Part shown: positions 26,475 through 34,643 of the stretch, piece by piece
Position numbering within the stretch: position 1 is the stretch's first letter
Layout: each line of letters starts with the position of its first letter
Assembly (NCBI GenBank): GCA_934746015.1
Contig: CAKVEW010000008.1
Coordinates: 60,685 to 124,684, forward strand
DNA from: an uncultured Clostridium sp.
GTDB taxonomy: Bacteria > Bacillota > Clostridia > Clostridiales > Clostridiaceae
DNA length: 64,000 nucleotides
Direction of reading: 5' to 3'
Translations under genes and position numbers: made by a program
Notes under the pieces: model-generated
What the model saw: only the letters and a program-made list of their open reading frames with translations
Databases searched by the model: none
What the model was told of the DNA's origin: nothing

Positions 26475-26972
26475 TTAACATCTTGAAATAATATAATCTG
26501 CTACCTCATTTGGCGTAAGTATTGATACATCAACCTTTTGTGTTAGTAAATTCTCATAAAGTTCAAGTCTCTCTAGGCTTCTATTAATAATATCATCAGT
26601 TCTAATCCCTTTATCTACATCCTTTAGTAATCTTGATTTTAATGAGTGTTTATCACAAATTAATGATATTAAATAAACATTACATTTCTCAATATTTAAT
26701 CTAGATAAAATATCATCTATGATGCTCTGCTCATGCATAACCCAACAAAAGATGATATTTTCATATACAGATGATTCAATAAAATTATTTAATAAATAGC
26801 AAATATTATTCATAACCATAGTCTTAGTTTCATCATTCACTATAAAGGGATTCATATCCCAGCACCAATCTCCATCAAGAAAGACACTATTTTTTAATTT
26901 TGTCTTCATAATTTGGCAAGTGGTAGTTTTACCTACTCCCATAGTTCCACCTATTAAATATAAATTTTTCAT
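26475..26972 (-). CDS. P-loop nucleotide/shikimate-kinase-like protein
   Basis: 165 residues starting MKNLYLIGGTMGVGKTTTC, a Walker A motif at about 8-16. A DGDWCWDMNPF segment near 33 would sit at the acceptor site, and DKGIRTDDIINRSLER resembles the lid region of small kinases (AAA_18/AAA_33 group). It probably phosphorylates a small molecule; the acceptor is unknown. It lies 22 bases upstream of the VOC gene on the same strand and is probably co-transcribed with it. Confidence 0.65.
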   Translation of the reverse strand: MKNLYLIGGTMGVGKTTTCQIMKTKLKNSVFLDGDWCWDMNPFIVNDETKTMVMNNICYLLNNFIESSVYENIIFCWVMHEQSIIDDILSRLNIEKCNVYLISLICDKHSLKSRLLKDVDKGIRTDDIINRSLERLELYENLLTQKVDVSILTPNEVADYIISRC

Positions 26973-27011
26973 ATCTCAAATACTCCAATTCATAAAAATT
27001 ATAATCTTGTA

Positions 27012-27980
27012 TTATAATTTCTTAATTAAGTAATGCCTCTTTCCAGTAACAGGATATTCCTCTAGTGAAAAGACTTTTTTATAGCCTAGCTTTAGGTAAA
27101 ATCCCTCTGCTTGAAACTCAAATGTATTTAAGAAAGAATATTTGCACCCTCTATTTCTTGCTTCAATTTCTGCCTTTTTTATAATTTCTCTTCCTATATC
27201 CTTTCCTCTTAAGTTCTCATCAACCCATAAATAATCAATAGTTAACCAGTTTCCATGAGTATCTCCTATAAGTCCAGCTACTTTTTTTCCTTCTTCATTT
27301 TCTAAAAATATACCTAGTTCTTTTACATCTTTATTTTCTATATGTGCTAAATTATACTTTAGTAATTCTTCATATATTTCTTTCTTATCATTTTCTGAAG
27401 GAATACTTGTTATCTTATATTGCATTTTTTCTTCTATATTATGTTTAATGTTCTCTGCTTTATATTCATCCTTTAAAACTGCATACTCATAGGTATCCTT
27501 CCAAATAGGATTATTATTTTCATCAGTAAAGAAATAAACATTTTGCAATAAAGTTCCTTCTCTTCTCATTCCAACTCTTTCAAGTAACTTCCATGAATTA
27601 TGATTCTTAGGATCACACTTAGCAATAATACGTCTTACTCCTAATTCTTCAAAGGCATACTTTATAAGAGCTTTCAAGCTTTCTGTAGCATAGCCATTAC
27701 CCCAATAATTTCTATTAAATACATAACCAACTTTATAAGTTCCAAAACTACCTTTTTCAAAATATAAATTTCCTATAAGCTTTCCATTTTCTAAACATAC
27801 TGCAAGAAAGTTATTATCTTCAATACGTCTTTTAGCTTCATCATAAGCTTTTTCTCTACTAAATGTTTTATATGGCTCGAATTTTACTACTTCTTCATCA
27901 GATAAGTATTCATATAAATCCTCACCATCTATTTCTCTGAATTTTCTTATTAACAACCGATCTGTTACTAACTCTCTCAT
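27012..27980 (-). CDS. Tandem GNAT acetyltransferase (two fused domains)
   Basis: 322 residues made of two acetyltransferase domains. The first (1-165) is of the RimJ/RimL type: LVTDRLLIRKFREIDGEDLY, YWGNGYATESLKALIKYAFEELGVRRI and NHNSWKLLERVGMRREG. The second (about 185-322) has LRGKDIGREIIKKAEIEARNRGC, the acetyl-CoA loop, and ends with EGFYLKLGYKKV. Both retain the R/Q-x-x-G-x-G/A-like cofactor loop, though the second reads RGKDIG. Acceptors are unknown. Fused GNATs are uncommon and may result from fusion of neighbouring genes. Confidence 0.8.
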   Translation of the reverse strand: MRELVTDRLLIRKFREIDGEDLYEYLSDEEVVKFEPYKTFSREKAYDEAKRRIEDNNFLAVCLENGKLIGNLYFEKGSFGTYKVGYVFNRNYWGNGYATESLKALIKYAFEELGVRRIIAKCDPKNHNSWKLLERVGMRREGTLLQNVYFFTDENNNPIWKDTYEYAVLKDEYKAENIKHNIEEKMQYKITSIPSENDKKEIYEELLKYNLAHIENKDVKELGIFLENEEGKKVAGLIGDTHGNWLTIDYLWVDENLRGKDIGREIIKKAEIEARNRGCKYSFLNTFEFQAEGFYLKLGYKKVFSLEEYPVTGKRHYLIKKL

Positions 27981-28020
27981 GTTTATACCCTTACCTTTTT
28001 TAATATTAATTAAGAATAAA

Positions 28021-28638
28021 TTAATCCATATCCCACTGACCTGGTAACCTCAATTTCTCCATATAAGGAAACCTCTTATCAAACTCATCTATTTTTTCAG
28101 GTAATAGCTTTTGAAAAACCTTTGAATCATAGAATTTTCCATTGACACCTTTAAGTCCATCTTTAACTAATTCTATTCCCATAAAAGCATCAAAATTCTT
28201 AGAATCCTTAGTAGTAATGCCAAAGTTATCACAGGTTTTAAAACCATGTTTAGGATAATATCCTGGTTCCCCAAATATTATTATTGCCTTATATCCTGCT
28301 TTCCTTGCTAAATCCATAGTGGTTTCAAGTAATGCTTTACCTATACCTTTATTTTGATATTGGGGATCCACACATAATGGTCCAAAACTTAATACTTCTG
28401 TTTTATTAACACCATCACTAACATAGGCCTTTGAATACATTATGGTACCAACAACTTCTCCATTAATCACTGCTATCCTACTTAATTCAGGAAGATAGTC
28501 CTCACTATTTCTAAGAATATGAACTAAGTAATGCTCATTACATCCAGGCACATGCAAATTCCAAAAAGCCTTCTTAGTCATATATTCAACATTAAAATAA
28601 TCCTTTTCATTTTCTTTTTTAATTATTAAATCTTCCAA
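28021..28638 (-). CDS. GNAT acetyltransferase (YhbS-like)
   Basis: 205 residues. The acetyl-CoA site is PQYQNKGIGKALLETTMDLARKAGY (about 110-134), preceded by the strand LSFGPLCVDP and followed by IIIFGEPGYYPKHGFKTC, features of YhbS-type GNAT proteins. The C-terminal 50 residues extend beyond the core fold. Its acceptor is unknown. It is one of three GNAT genes in a row (four domains), separated from the next by a block of palindromic repeats. Confidence 0.82.
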   Translation of the reverse strand: MEDLIIKKENEKDYFNVEYMTKKAFWNLHVPGCNEHYLVHILRNSEDYLPELSRIAVINGEVVGTIMYSKAYVSDGVNKTEVLSFGPLCVDPQYQNKGIGKALLETTMDLARKAGYKAIIIFGEPGYYPKHGFKTCDNFGITTKDSKNFDAFMGIELVKDGLKGVNGKFYDSKVFQKLLPEKIDEFDKRFPYMEKLRLPGQWDMD

Positions 28639-28871
28639 ATTCTCACCCCTTTAATTAATGGATAATGCATAATTTATAATGCATTATTTTTGAAATAATT
28701 CAGCTGAGCTGAATTATGAAAATTTCTAAATTCCAGTGGAATTTATTCCTTAATTTTTTCATTCTTTCATGCTTCTTTGCTTCAGCAAAGAAGGCGATTC
28801 ATTCTTTAATTTCCAAAACTCCAAAGGAGTTTTCACCTTAATTATGCATTATGCATTATGCATTATATATA
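28639..28871. repeat. Mosaic block of intergenic palindromes
   Basis: It contains AATTCAGCTGAGCTGAATT (28697-28715), CTTCTTTGCTTCAGCAAAGAAG-type hairpin arms (28772-28793), AAAACTCC/GGAGTTTT (28815-28833) and flanking ATGCATTATGCATTAT runs. Shared modules occur at 29335-29475 and 5211-5275. No open reading frame is present. Confidence 0.7.
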
Positions 28872-29318
28872 TTATATTCTCATTATCATATGACCTTCTG
28901 ATTCTTTAAATCCAAATTTCTTATATACTGGTTTCCCATATACTGAAGCTTGAAGCTTTATAACTTCACATCCTGAATTTTTCACTTCATCTACTAATAT
29001 TTTTAGTAATACAGTTGCTATACCTCTTCCTCTATGTTCATCCTTTGTGTACATATTAGTTATATAAGCTATCTTACCAGTTATATTAGAATAAGAAGGA
29101 GGAAGGTTATAAAAACATACTCCTCCTGTAGCTATAATAATATCATCCTCCACTGCAACATATTGAATTAATGAACCTTCTTTCATCGTACTTTTAAAAA
29201 ATCTTTTTAATTCAAAATCAATATTAGTGCTAGGAAGCAGTCCCTCATCTACTAATTGCTTTTTTCTTAACTCAATCAACTCATTAATATCATCTTTAGT
29301 AGCTTTTCTATATCTCAT
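28872..29318 (-). CDS. GNAT acetyltransferase
   Basis: 148 residues, a minimal GNAT. It starts MRYRKATKDDINELIELRKKQ, has the central strand ITGKIAYITNMYTKDEHRGRGIATVLLKILVDEV with R-G-R-G-I-A as the acetyl-CoA loop, and ends KPVYKKFGFKESEGHMIM. Its acceptor is unknown. Both sides of the gene carry related palindromic repeat blocks. Confidence 0.85.
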   Translation of the reverse strand: MRYRKATKDDINELIELRKKQLVDEGLLPSTNIDFELKRFFKSTMKEGSLIQYVAVEDDIIIATGGVCFYNLPPSYSNITGKIAYITNMYTKDEHRGRGIATVLLKILVDEVKNSGCEVIKLQASVYGKPVYKKFGFKESEGHMIMRI

Positions 29319-29334
29319 ATTATTTCTCCATTAT

Positions 29335-29475
29335 ACTTAAGTTACTTTTAATTTTTTCATTCTTTAACTTCTCTTTTGCTAAGCAAAAGAGAATCTTCAT
29401 TCTTTCATTTTTTCATAACTCAGCTCGCCTGAGTTATTTCATTAATTATGCATTATGCATTGAATTTGTTATCCA
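29335..29475. repeat. Second mosaic palindrome block
   Basis: Hairpins TTCTCTTTTGC/GCAAAAGAGAA (29369-29393) and AACTCAG/CTGAGTT (29417-29435), joined by CATTCTTTCATT-type linkers and ending in ATTATGCATTATGCATT. Linkers and ends match those of the block at 28639-28871, while the stems differ, so the blocks look like assemblies of exchangeable modules. Confidence 0.65.
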
Positions 29476-30459
29476 TTACTTGTCAGCTGGGTATATTACT
29501 CCTATTTGCTTTCTTGCTTCTTCAATAACTCCAATAACATCTCTTGATACCTTTAATGAATTAATCTTAGATTCTTGTTCTCCAGACTTAATTAAATTTA
29601 CAAACTCTTCAACTTCGTAGCACATATCCGCTGAATTTTGTTTTAAAGATAAATCTTCTTCTCTACCATCTCTATATATTATTTTCACATTATTAAATCC
29701 ATTAATTCTATCTATTATAATATTGCCTTCTTCACCTTGAATTTCTGATGGTATATATGAATCACTTATTTTTGAGTAAATTACTACTCCCTCCATATCA
29801 TCATATCCAAAGACAATACTACCTTCTCCGTCTACACCTGTATTTAACATAATTCCATTTGCTTTTATAGTTTTTGGTCTTCCAAAAAGATTAACCATTG
29901 GTGATATACAGTAAACACCAATATCCATTATTGCACCATTAGACAATTCATTTTTAAAAGCATTTAAAATCTCTCCAGCCTTATATTTATCATATCTAGA
30001 AGAATATTGACAATAGCTTGCAAAATACTTTCTAATCTTTCCAATCTTATGGATATTATCTTTAATAACTCTAAAGTTTGGTAATAAAGTTGTTTTCATA
30101 GCCTCCATAAGTACAACATTATTTTCTTTTGCTGCCTTTATCATTTCATCAACTTCTCTAGTATTTGAAGCAAAGGCTTTTTCACATAAAACATGTTTCT
30201 TGTTCTTTAAAAATAAAATTGTTTGACTTGCATGTAAAGCATTTGGTGAAGCTACATATACAGCATCTATTAAATCACTTTTAGCCATCTCTTCTAAATT
30301 AGTAAATGTATTTTTAATTCCATGTCTATTTGCATATTCCTTTGCCCTTTCTTCAGTTCTAGAATATACAGCTGCAATATTTGCATCACTAACTTCTTTA
30401 GCTCCTTGAATTAATCTGTCAGTAATAAAGTTACTGCCAATAACACCTATATTTATCAT
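29476..30459 (-). CDS. Gfo/Idh/MocA-family NAD(P)-dependent oxidoreductase
   Basis: 327 residues. The N-terminal Rossmann fold starts MINIGVIGSNFITDRLIQGA, with YSRTEERAKEYANRHGI and VYVASPNALHASQTILFLKNKKHVLCEKAFA; the usual EKP is EKA here. The C-terminal half is the beta-sheet substrate domain with NGAIMDIGVYCISPMVNLFG. These enzymes oxidise or reduce sugars and cyclitols. The closest group by motif is the YvaA/trans-1,2-dihydrobenzenediol dehydrogenase-like set. No operon partner indicates a substrate. Confidence 0.82.
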   Translation of the reverse strand: MINIGVIGSNFITDRLIQGAKEVSDANIAAVYSRTEERAKEYANRHGIKNTFTNLEEMAKSDLIDAVYVASPNALHASQTILFLKNKKHVLCEKAFASNTREVDEMIKAAKENNVVLMEAMKTTLLPNFRVIKDNIHKIGKIRKYFASYCQYSSRYDKYKAGEILNAFKNELSNGAIMDIGVYCISPMVNLFGRPKTIKANGIMLNTGVDGEGSIVFGYDDMEGVVIYSKISDSYIPSEIQGEEGNIIIDRINGFNNVKIIYRDGREEDLSLKQNSADMCYEVEEFVNLIKSGEQESKINSLKVSRDVIGVIEEARKQIGVIYPADK

Positions 30460-30632
30460 ATTAATCCCCTCTTTCTATGTACTACCTATTAAGTTAATTA
30501 TACCATATATTTAACAGCTACAGCCCAACAATTTCCAAGGAATTATACTTCCAATAATGAGCATACTAATAATATCCTTATTGGTATTATTAAGCTTAAA
30601 TTTATGCAAATCTAACTAAGGAGGCTTTTTTT

Positions 30633-31289
30633 ATGAACAGGAAATTATTAAAACTATTATCTGGATTTTTTATTTATATTTTTCTAACAACAAATTTTAT
30701 TTACTTTATATCCACTACAAAAAACACAAAATCATCAGATTCTGAATTTATTACACAGAATTATAAAAATGATTCTTCAAATGATCTATCATCAAATGTT
30801 GGTACCTTTATAACTGACTCAAATAAAAATATTGAAAATTCTATAATTAACTTTATGCAAAATATTTTTAATATACGTAATGCTGCTTTTTTAAATGGTA
30901 ATGTAGAAAAGCTTTATAAATTTTATAATACAAATGAAAATTTTGGTGAATACTCATTAAAACATGAATTTAAAAGAATAGCTTTTCTAAGAAACTTAGC
31001 AAAAGAAAGACATTTAACCTTCAAAAATATAGAATCTACTCCTACAATTAAAGATATAAATATTAAAAATGGATTATACAACTTAACTTTAAATGAAAAA
31101 TATATTTTCACCTATTTTATTAATGATAATCCTAATAAAGTTAATACATTTACTGTTGATTTAATTCATACTTTGGAATTAAAGGATTCTGGAAATAGTT
31201 TTATTATTTCTAAAGATTATTATGAAGATTATTTTAAAAATGGATTAGATGAATATGAGTTTAATTTGACAGAAAAAAATATACCATAA
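30633..31289 (+). CDS. Secreted or membrane-anchored protein, like the N-terminal part of amidase_6 proteins
   Basis: 218 residues on the plus strand, opposite to its neighbours. Residues 7-29 form a hydrophobic signal or anchor without a lipobox Cys. The mature part has an RNAAFLNGNVEKLYKFYNT segment, then LKHEFKRIAFLRNLAKERHL, then a beta-rich region ending DYYEDYFKNG. This pattern is like the domain found before the catalytic putative-amidase domain of clostridial secreted proteins, but that catalytic domain is missing. It could be truncated or a free-standing version. GGAGG precedes the ATG. Function unknown. Confidence 0.55.
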   Translation: MNRKLLKLLSGFFIYIFLTTNFIYFISTTKNTKSSDSEFITQNYKNDSSNDLSSNVGTFITDSNKNIENSIINFMQNIFNIRNAAFLNGNVEKLYKFYNTNENFGEYSLKHEFKRIAFLRNLAKERHLTFKNIESTPTIKDINIKNGLYNLTLNEKYIFTYFINDNPNKVNTFTVDLIHTLELKDSGNSFIISKDYYEDYFKNGLDEYEFNLTEKNIP

Positions 31290-31332
31290 AGGTCCATTGG
31301 CACAATATAAGATAAATAATGTGAAACAAAAA

Positions 31333-31348
31333 AACTCCTAACGGAGTT
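31333..31348. terminator. Short terminator hairpin between convergent genes
   Basis: AACTCC-taac-GGAGTT, flanked by seven A on the left, so on the minus strand it ends in TTTTTTT. It lies between the plus-strand secreted-protein gene and the minus-strand Rrf2 gene and can end both. Confidence 0.75.
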
Positions 31349-31370
31349 CCAAAATTTATATATTTTAAAT

Positions 31371-31465
31371 TGGGCTATCGCATTAAGCAGAAATACCACA
31401 ATATATTATTATTTAATATTATAAAATCAGTACATTGTATATAAACTTCTTAGTGCGACAGTTCC
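31371..31465. repeat. Inverted repeat of the GCTGTCGCATTAGC family
   Basis: Arms GGGCTATCGCATTAAG and CTTAGTGCGACAGTTCC flank about 60 AT-rich bases. The arm sequence resembles the hairpin at 63927-63970 (GAGCTGTCGCATTAGC / GCTAGCGATAGCTC). It contains no gene. Confidence 0.55.
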
Positions 31466-31477
31466 TTATATTTTATT

Positions 31478-31873
31478 TTATAAAACGTCACTTAACGTAT
31501 ATTTAGAAAATTCATAAAGAAATGCATCTAAAGAATCTTTCATTACTCCTTTTATTTTACAATTAGAACTTATATATGGGCAACAATTGTCTCTATTAAA
31601 ACATTGAGCTATATTTAAGTTATCTTCAGTTATTCTAACTACATCTCCTAAATTTATATCTTGTGGTTCTAACCCTAATTTTAAACCACCTGTTCTACCT
31701 TTCATAGATATAATTAAATCTGTTTTTGCCAGTTTATGTATTATCTTTTTTAAATGATGCTCTGATATCTCTAACTTTTTAGCTAACTCCTCTACTGTGC
31801 ATAGTTTATCTCTGTTCTCTGCTAAATAGATTAGAGCCCTAAAAGAATAATCAGTGAATTTGGATAAATACAT
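31478..31873 (-). CDS. Rrf2-family regulator, NsrR-like with three-Cys cluster motif
   Basis: 131 residues. The winged helix-turn-helix (1-70) has DYSFRALIYLAENRDKLCTVEELAKKLEISEHHLKKI and KTDLIISMKGRTGGLKLG. The C-terminal half has GDVVRITEDNLNIAQCF, then CCPYISSNCKIKGVM, giving Cys residues spaced as for an iron-sulfur cluster in NsrR/IscR/RsrR-type sensors, and ends in YTLSDVL as NsrR does. An NO or redox sensing role is likely but not proven. No target operator was identified. It lies downstream of the NfnB gene on the same strand with a terminator between. Confidence 0.82.
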   Translation of the reverse strand: MYLSKFTDYSFRALIYLAENRDKLCTVEELAKKLEISEHHLKKIIHKLAKTDLIISMKGRTGGLKLGLEPQDINLGDVVRITEDNLNIAQCFNRDNCCPYISSNCKIKGVMKDSLDAFLYEFSKYTLSDVL

Positions 31874-32183
31874 ATATACCCCTCTCTTTCATGTTATCTA
31901 ATAATCAATTGCGAATATTATATGCATAATTTAAAAGTTCAATATAATTATTGTTATTTATATTTATATCCTTTTCTCATAAATATATACAGAAATACCC
32001 TCTGCTAGATTATACTATAAAGCGAAACAAAATATCTCTACCTTTTGTACAATATTTACACATTATTTACATTGTTATCGGAATGTACATATTATTTATA
32101 CTTTATTTATATTTTGTTAATTTTTTATTAACATTTTATACATAAAAAAAAAGAGTTGCCTATGACAACTCCTTTAATTCTAG
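31874..32183. other. AT-rich intergenic region between Rrf2 and NfnB genes
   Basis: About 310 bases. Apart from the NfnB terminator at 32153-32171 I see no gene. The stretch at 31880-31950 should hold the Rrf2 promoter but no clear consensus stands out. Confidence 0.5.
32153..32171 (-). terminator. Terminator of the NfnAB operon
   Basis: GAGTTG / CAACTC stem with a seven-base loop, followed on the minus strand by nine T residues. It lies 13 bases after the NfnB stop. Confidence 0.88.
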
Positions 32184-33578
32184 CTATTTGTTTAAATATT
32201 CATCTATTGCTTCAGCAGCTTTTTTTCCTGCTCCCATTGCTAGTATTACTGTTGCAGCTCCAGTTACAGCATCTCCACCAGCAAATACTCCTTCTTTTGT
32301 TGTTTTTCCATTTTCATCAGCAATTATACATTTCCACTTGTTAATTTCAAGTCCCTTTGTTGTTGATGAAATTAATGGGTTTGGAGAAGTTCCAAGAGAC
32401 ATTATAACAGTATCAACATCCATGATATATTCTGATCCTTCTTTAACTACAGGTTTTCTTCTTCCTGATTCATCTGGTTCTCCAAGTTCCATTTCTACAC
32501 ACTTCATACCCTTTACCCAACCATTTTCATCTACTAATATTTCTGTTGGATTAGTAAGTACGTCAAAAATAACACCTTCTTCTTTTGCATGGTGTACTTC
32601 CTCTATTCTTGCTGGAAGCTCTGCTTCACTTCTTCTATATACTATATGAGTTTCAGAACCTAATCTTAAAGCAGTTCTTGCTGCATCCATTGCAACATTT
32701 CCCCCACCTACTACTGCAACTTTTTTTCCTATTTTAACTGGAGTATGATATTCTTCCTTAAAAGCCTTCATTAAGTTAACTCTTGTTAAAAATTCATTTG
32801 CAGAAAATACTCCATTTGCATTCTCACCCTTTATTCCCATAAACTTAGGAAGACCTGCACCTGATCCGATAAATACAGCCTTAAAGCCTTCTACTTCCAT
32901 AAGTTCATCAATAGTGATAGTTCTACCAACAATTACGTTAGTTTCTATTTTAACTCCAAGTTTTTTTATATTTTCTATTTCAGGCCTAACTACATCGTCC
33001 TTAGGTAATCTAAATTCAGGAATTCCATAAACTAAAACTCCACCTGGTTCATGTAAAGCTTCGAATATAGTTACATCATATCCCTTTTTAGCTAATTCTC
33101 CTGCACAAGTTAATCCTGCAGGACCACTTCCTATTACAGCAACTTTTATATTTTTAAGCTCTTCTCTCTCAGATAAATCTATATTATTTTTCCTTGACCA
33201 ATCTGCTATAAATCTTTCTAGTTTTCCAATAGAAACTGGTTCTCCTTTAATTCCTAATACACATTTACCTTCACATTGGCTTTCTTGCGGACAAACTCTT
33301 CCACACACTGCTGGCAATGCACTATATTTTGCTACTTCTTTAGCTGCTTCTTCAAATTCACCTTTTTTCATATATGATATAAAGTTTGGTATGTTTATAG
33401 ATACAGGACAACCTTCAACACATTTAGGTTTTTTACAGCCTAAACATCTACTTGCTTCTCTTATTGCCTCTTCATCTGTATATCCAAGACATACCTCTTC
33501 AAAATTTTTTGCTCTTACTTCTGGTTTTTGTTCTTCTATAGGTACTCTCTTCATTCTATCTTGTACTTGATTGCTCAT
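32184..33578 (-). CDS. nfnB: NfnB-type NADPH-binding flavoprotein (glutamate synthase small-chain-like)
   Basis: About 464 residues. The N-terminus has two Cys clusters, CLGCKKPKCVEGCPV and CGRVCPQESQCEGKC, for [4Fe-4S] centres. Two Rossmann folds follow: VAVIGSGPAGLTCAGELAKKGYDVTIFEA for FAD and KVAVVGGGNVAMDAARTALRLG for NADP. With NfnA it forms the NADH-dependent reduced-ferredoxin:NADP oxidoreductase, which makes NADPH by electron bifurcation in clostridia. The start is set at the ATG at 33578, preceded by AAGGTGG. Annotations as gltD or gltA are common for such genes, but no large glutamate synthase chain is here and NfnA is adjacent. Confidence 0.88.
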   Translation of the reverse strand: MSNQVQDRMKRVPIEEQKPEVRAKNFEEVCLGYTDEEAIREASRCLGCKKPKCVEGCPVSINIPNFISYMKKGEFEEAAKEVAKYSALPAVCGRVCPQESQCEGKCVLGIKGEPVSIGKLERFIADWSRKNNIDLSEREELKNIKVAVIGSGPAGLTCAGELAKKGYDVTIFEALHEPGGVLVYGIPEFRLPKDDVVRPEIENIKKLGVKIETNVIVGRTITIDELMEVEGFKAVFIGSGAGLPKFMGIKGENANGVFSANEFLTRVNLMKAFKEEYHTPVKIGKKVAVVGGGNVAMDAARTALRLGSETHIVYRRSEAELPARIEEVHHAKEEGVIFDVLTNPTEILVDENGWVKGMKCVEMELGEPDESGRRKPVVKEGSEYIMDVDTVIMSLGTSPNPLISSTTKGLEINKWKCIIADENGKTTKEGVFAGGDAVTGAATVILAMGAGKKAAEAIDEYLNK

Positions 33579-33580
33579 AA

Positions 33581-34468
33581 CTATTCCACCTTGCAACCAC
33601 AACCGCCATGATTGTGAGTGTCCCCTTCTTCTAATTTTAACTGTTCTCTTCCTTCTTCAGTTTTATACATTGTTTGTCTTCTCATAGATTCATCAAAATC
33701 TACTAGATGTCCATCAAATTCTGGTCCATCAACACAAGCAAATTTAACTTTTCCACCAACAGTAACTCTACAAGCACCACACATTCCAGTACCATCTACC
33801 ATTATTGGATTTAAACTTACTGTAGTTGGAATATTAAGTTCCTTAGTTAACATAGACATAAATTTCATCATTATCATAGGTCCAATTACTACGGCATGAT
33901 CATATTTTTTGCCTTTTTCCTCTACTAAATATTTTAAACAATCAGTTACTCTTCCATTAAATCCATAACTTCCATCATCAGTTGATATATATAAGTTTCC
34001 AGCAACCTTCTTAAGCTCATCTTCTAATATTAATAAATCTTTTGTTCTGCTACCAACGATTACATCACAAAGGATTCCATGTTCTTTCATCCATTTAACC
34101 TGCGGATATACTGGTGCTGCCCCTACTCCACCTGCTATAAAAATAATATTTTTCTTCTTAAGCTCCTCAATATCTTCGTGAATAAATTCACTAGGTTGTC
34201 CAAGAGGACCTACAAAGTCAGCTACGTATTCTCCCACTTCAAAGTTAGCAAGTTCTTTCGTACCTCTCCCTACAGCTTGAAAAACTATACTTACTGTACC
34301 TTGTTCTGAATTATAATCAGCTATTGTAAGTGGTATCCTCTCTCCCTTGTCATCATTCTTAATTATAATGAACTGACCTGGCTTAGCTGATTTGGCAACT
34401 CTAGGAGCTTCTATATCCATTAGATATATGTTTTCTGTAAGCTCTCTCTTATTAACTATCTTATACAT
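33581..34468 (-). CDS. nfnA: NfnA-type FAD/NAD-binding, [2Fe-2S] subunit
   Basis: About 295 residues similar to dihydroorotate dehydrogenase electron-transfer subunits. An FAD domain with GERIPLTIADYN (R-x-x-P-L-T/S), an NAD domain with IFIAGGVGAAPVYPQ, and a C-terminal Cys cluster MCGACRVTVGG with a later Cys in FACVDGPEFDGH. The tail CGCKVE adds two more Cys. It overlaps closely with NfnB (two-base gap). Together they link NADH, NADPH and ferredoxin pools, relevant to the NADPH-type alcohol dehydrogenase encoded upstream. The ATG at 34468 follows GAGGGGG. Confidence 0.88.
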   Translation of the reverse strand: MYKIVNKRELTENIYLMDIEAPRVAKSAKPGQFIIIKNDDKGERIPLTIADYNSEQGTVSIVFQAVGRGTKELANFEVGEYVADFVGPLGQPSEFIHEDIEELKKKNIIFIAGGVGAAPVYPQVKWMKEHGILCDVIVGSRTKDLLILEDELKKVAGNLYISTDDGSYGFNGRVTDCLKYLVEEKGKKYDHAVVIGPMIMMKFMSMLTKELNIPTTVSLNPIMVDGTGMCGACRVTVGGKVKFACVDGPEFDGHLVDFDESMRRQTMYKTEEGREQLKLEEGDTHNHGGCGCKVE

Positions 34469-34569
34469 AATTGTCCCCCTCATAATTTATATATCAATTA
34501 TTATATTAGCATTTTTAGAATTTTCATACAATTACTTATTGTGTTTTTTTGTCATTTTTTATAACAAAA

Positions 34570-34607
34570 GTTATCCCAAATAGAAATATTATCAAATTTG
34601 GGATAAC
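34570..34607 (-). terminator. Terminator of the alcohol dehydrogenase gene
   Basis: Twelve-bp stem GTTATCCCAAAT / ATTTGGGATAAC, followed on the minus strand by TTTTGTTAT. It lies 36 bases after the gene. Confidence 0.88.
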
Positions 34608-34643
34608 CTTTAGTGAAATCTTTATCATACTAACTTATTACTA

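Noticed and set aside
32188-32649. Long plus-strand open frame opposite nfnB
   Set aside because: Serine- and proline-rich antisense frame typical of the complementary strand of an AT-rich gene; no start signals.
32184-34468. Glutamate synthase (gltBD)
   Set aside because: The large subunit is absent and the partner is an NfnA-like ferredoxin/NAD protein, so the NfnAB reading is preferred.
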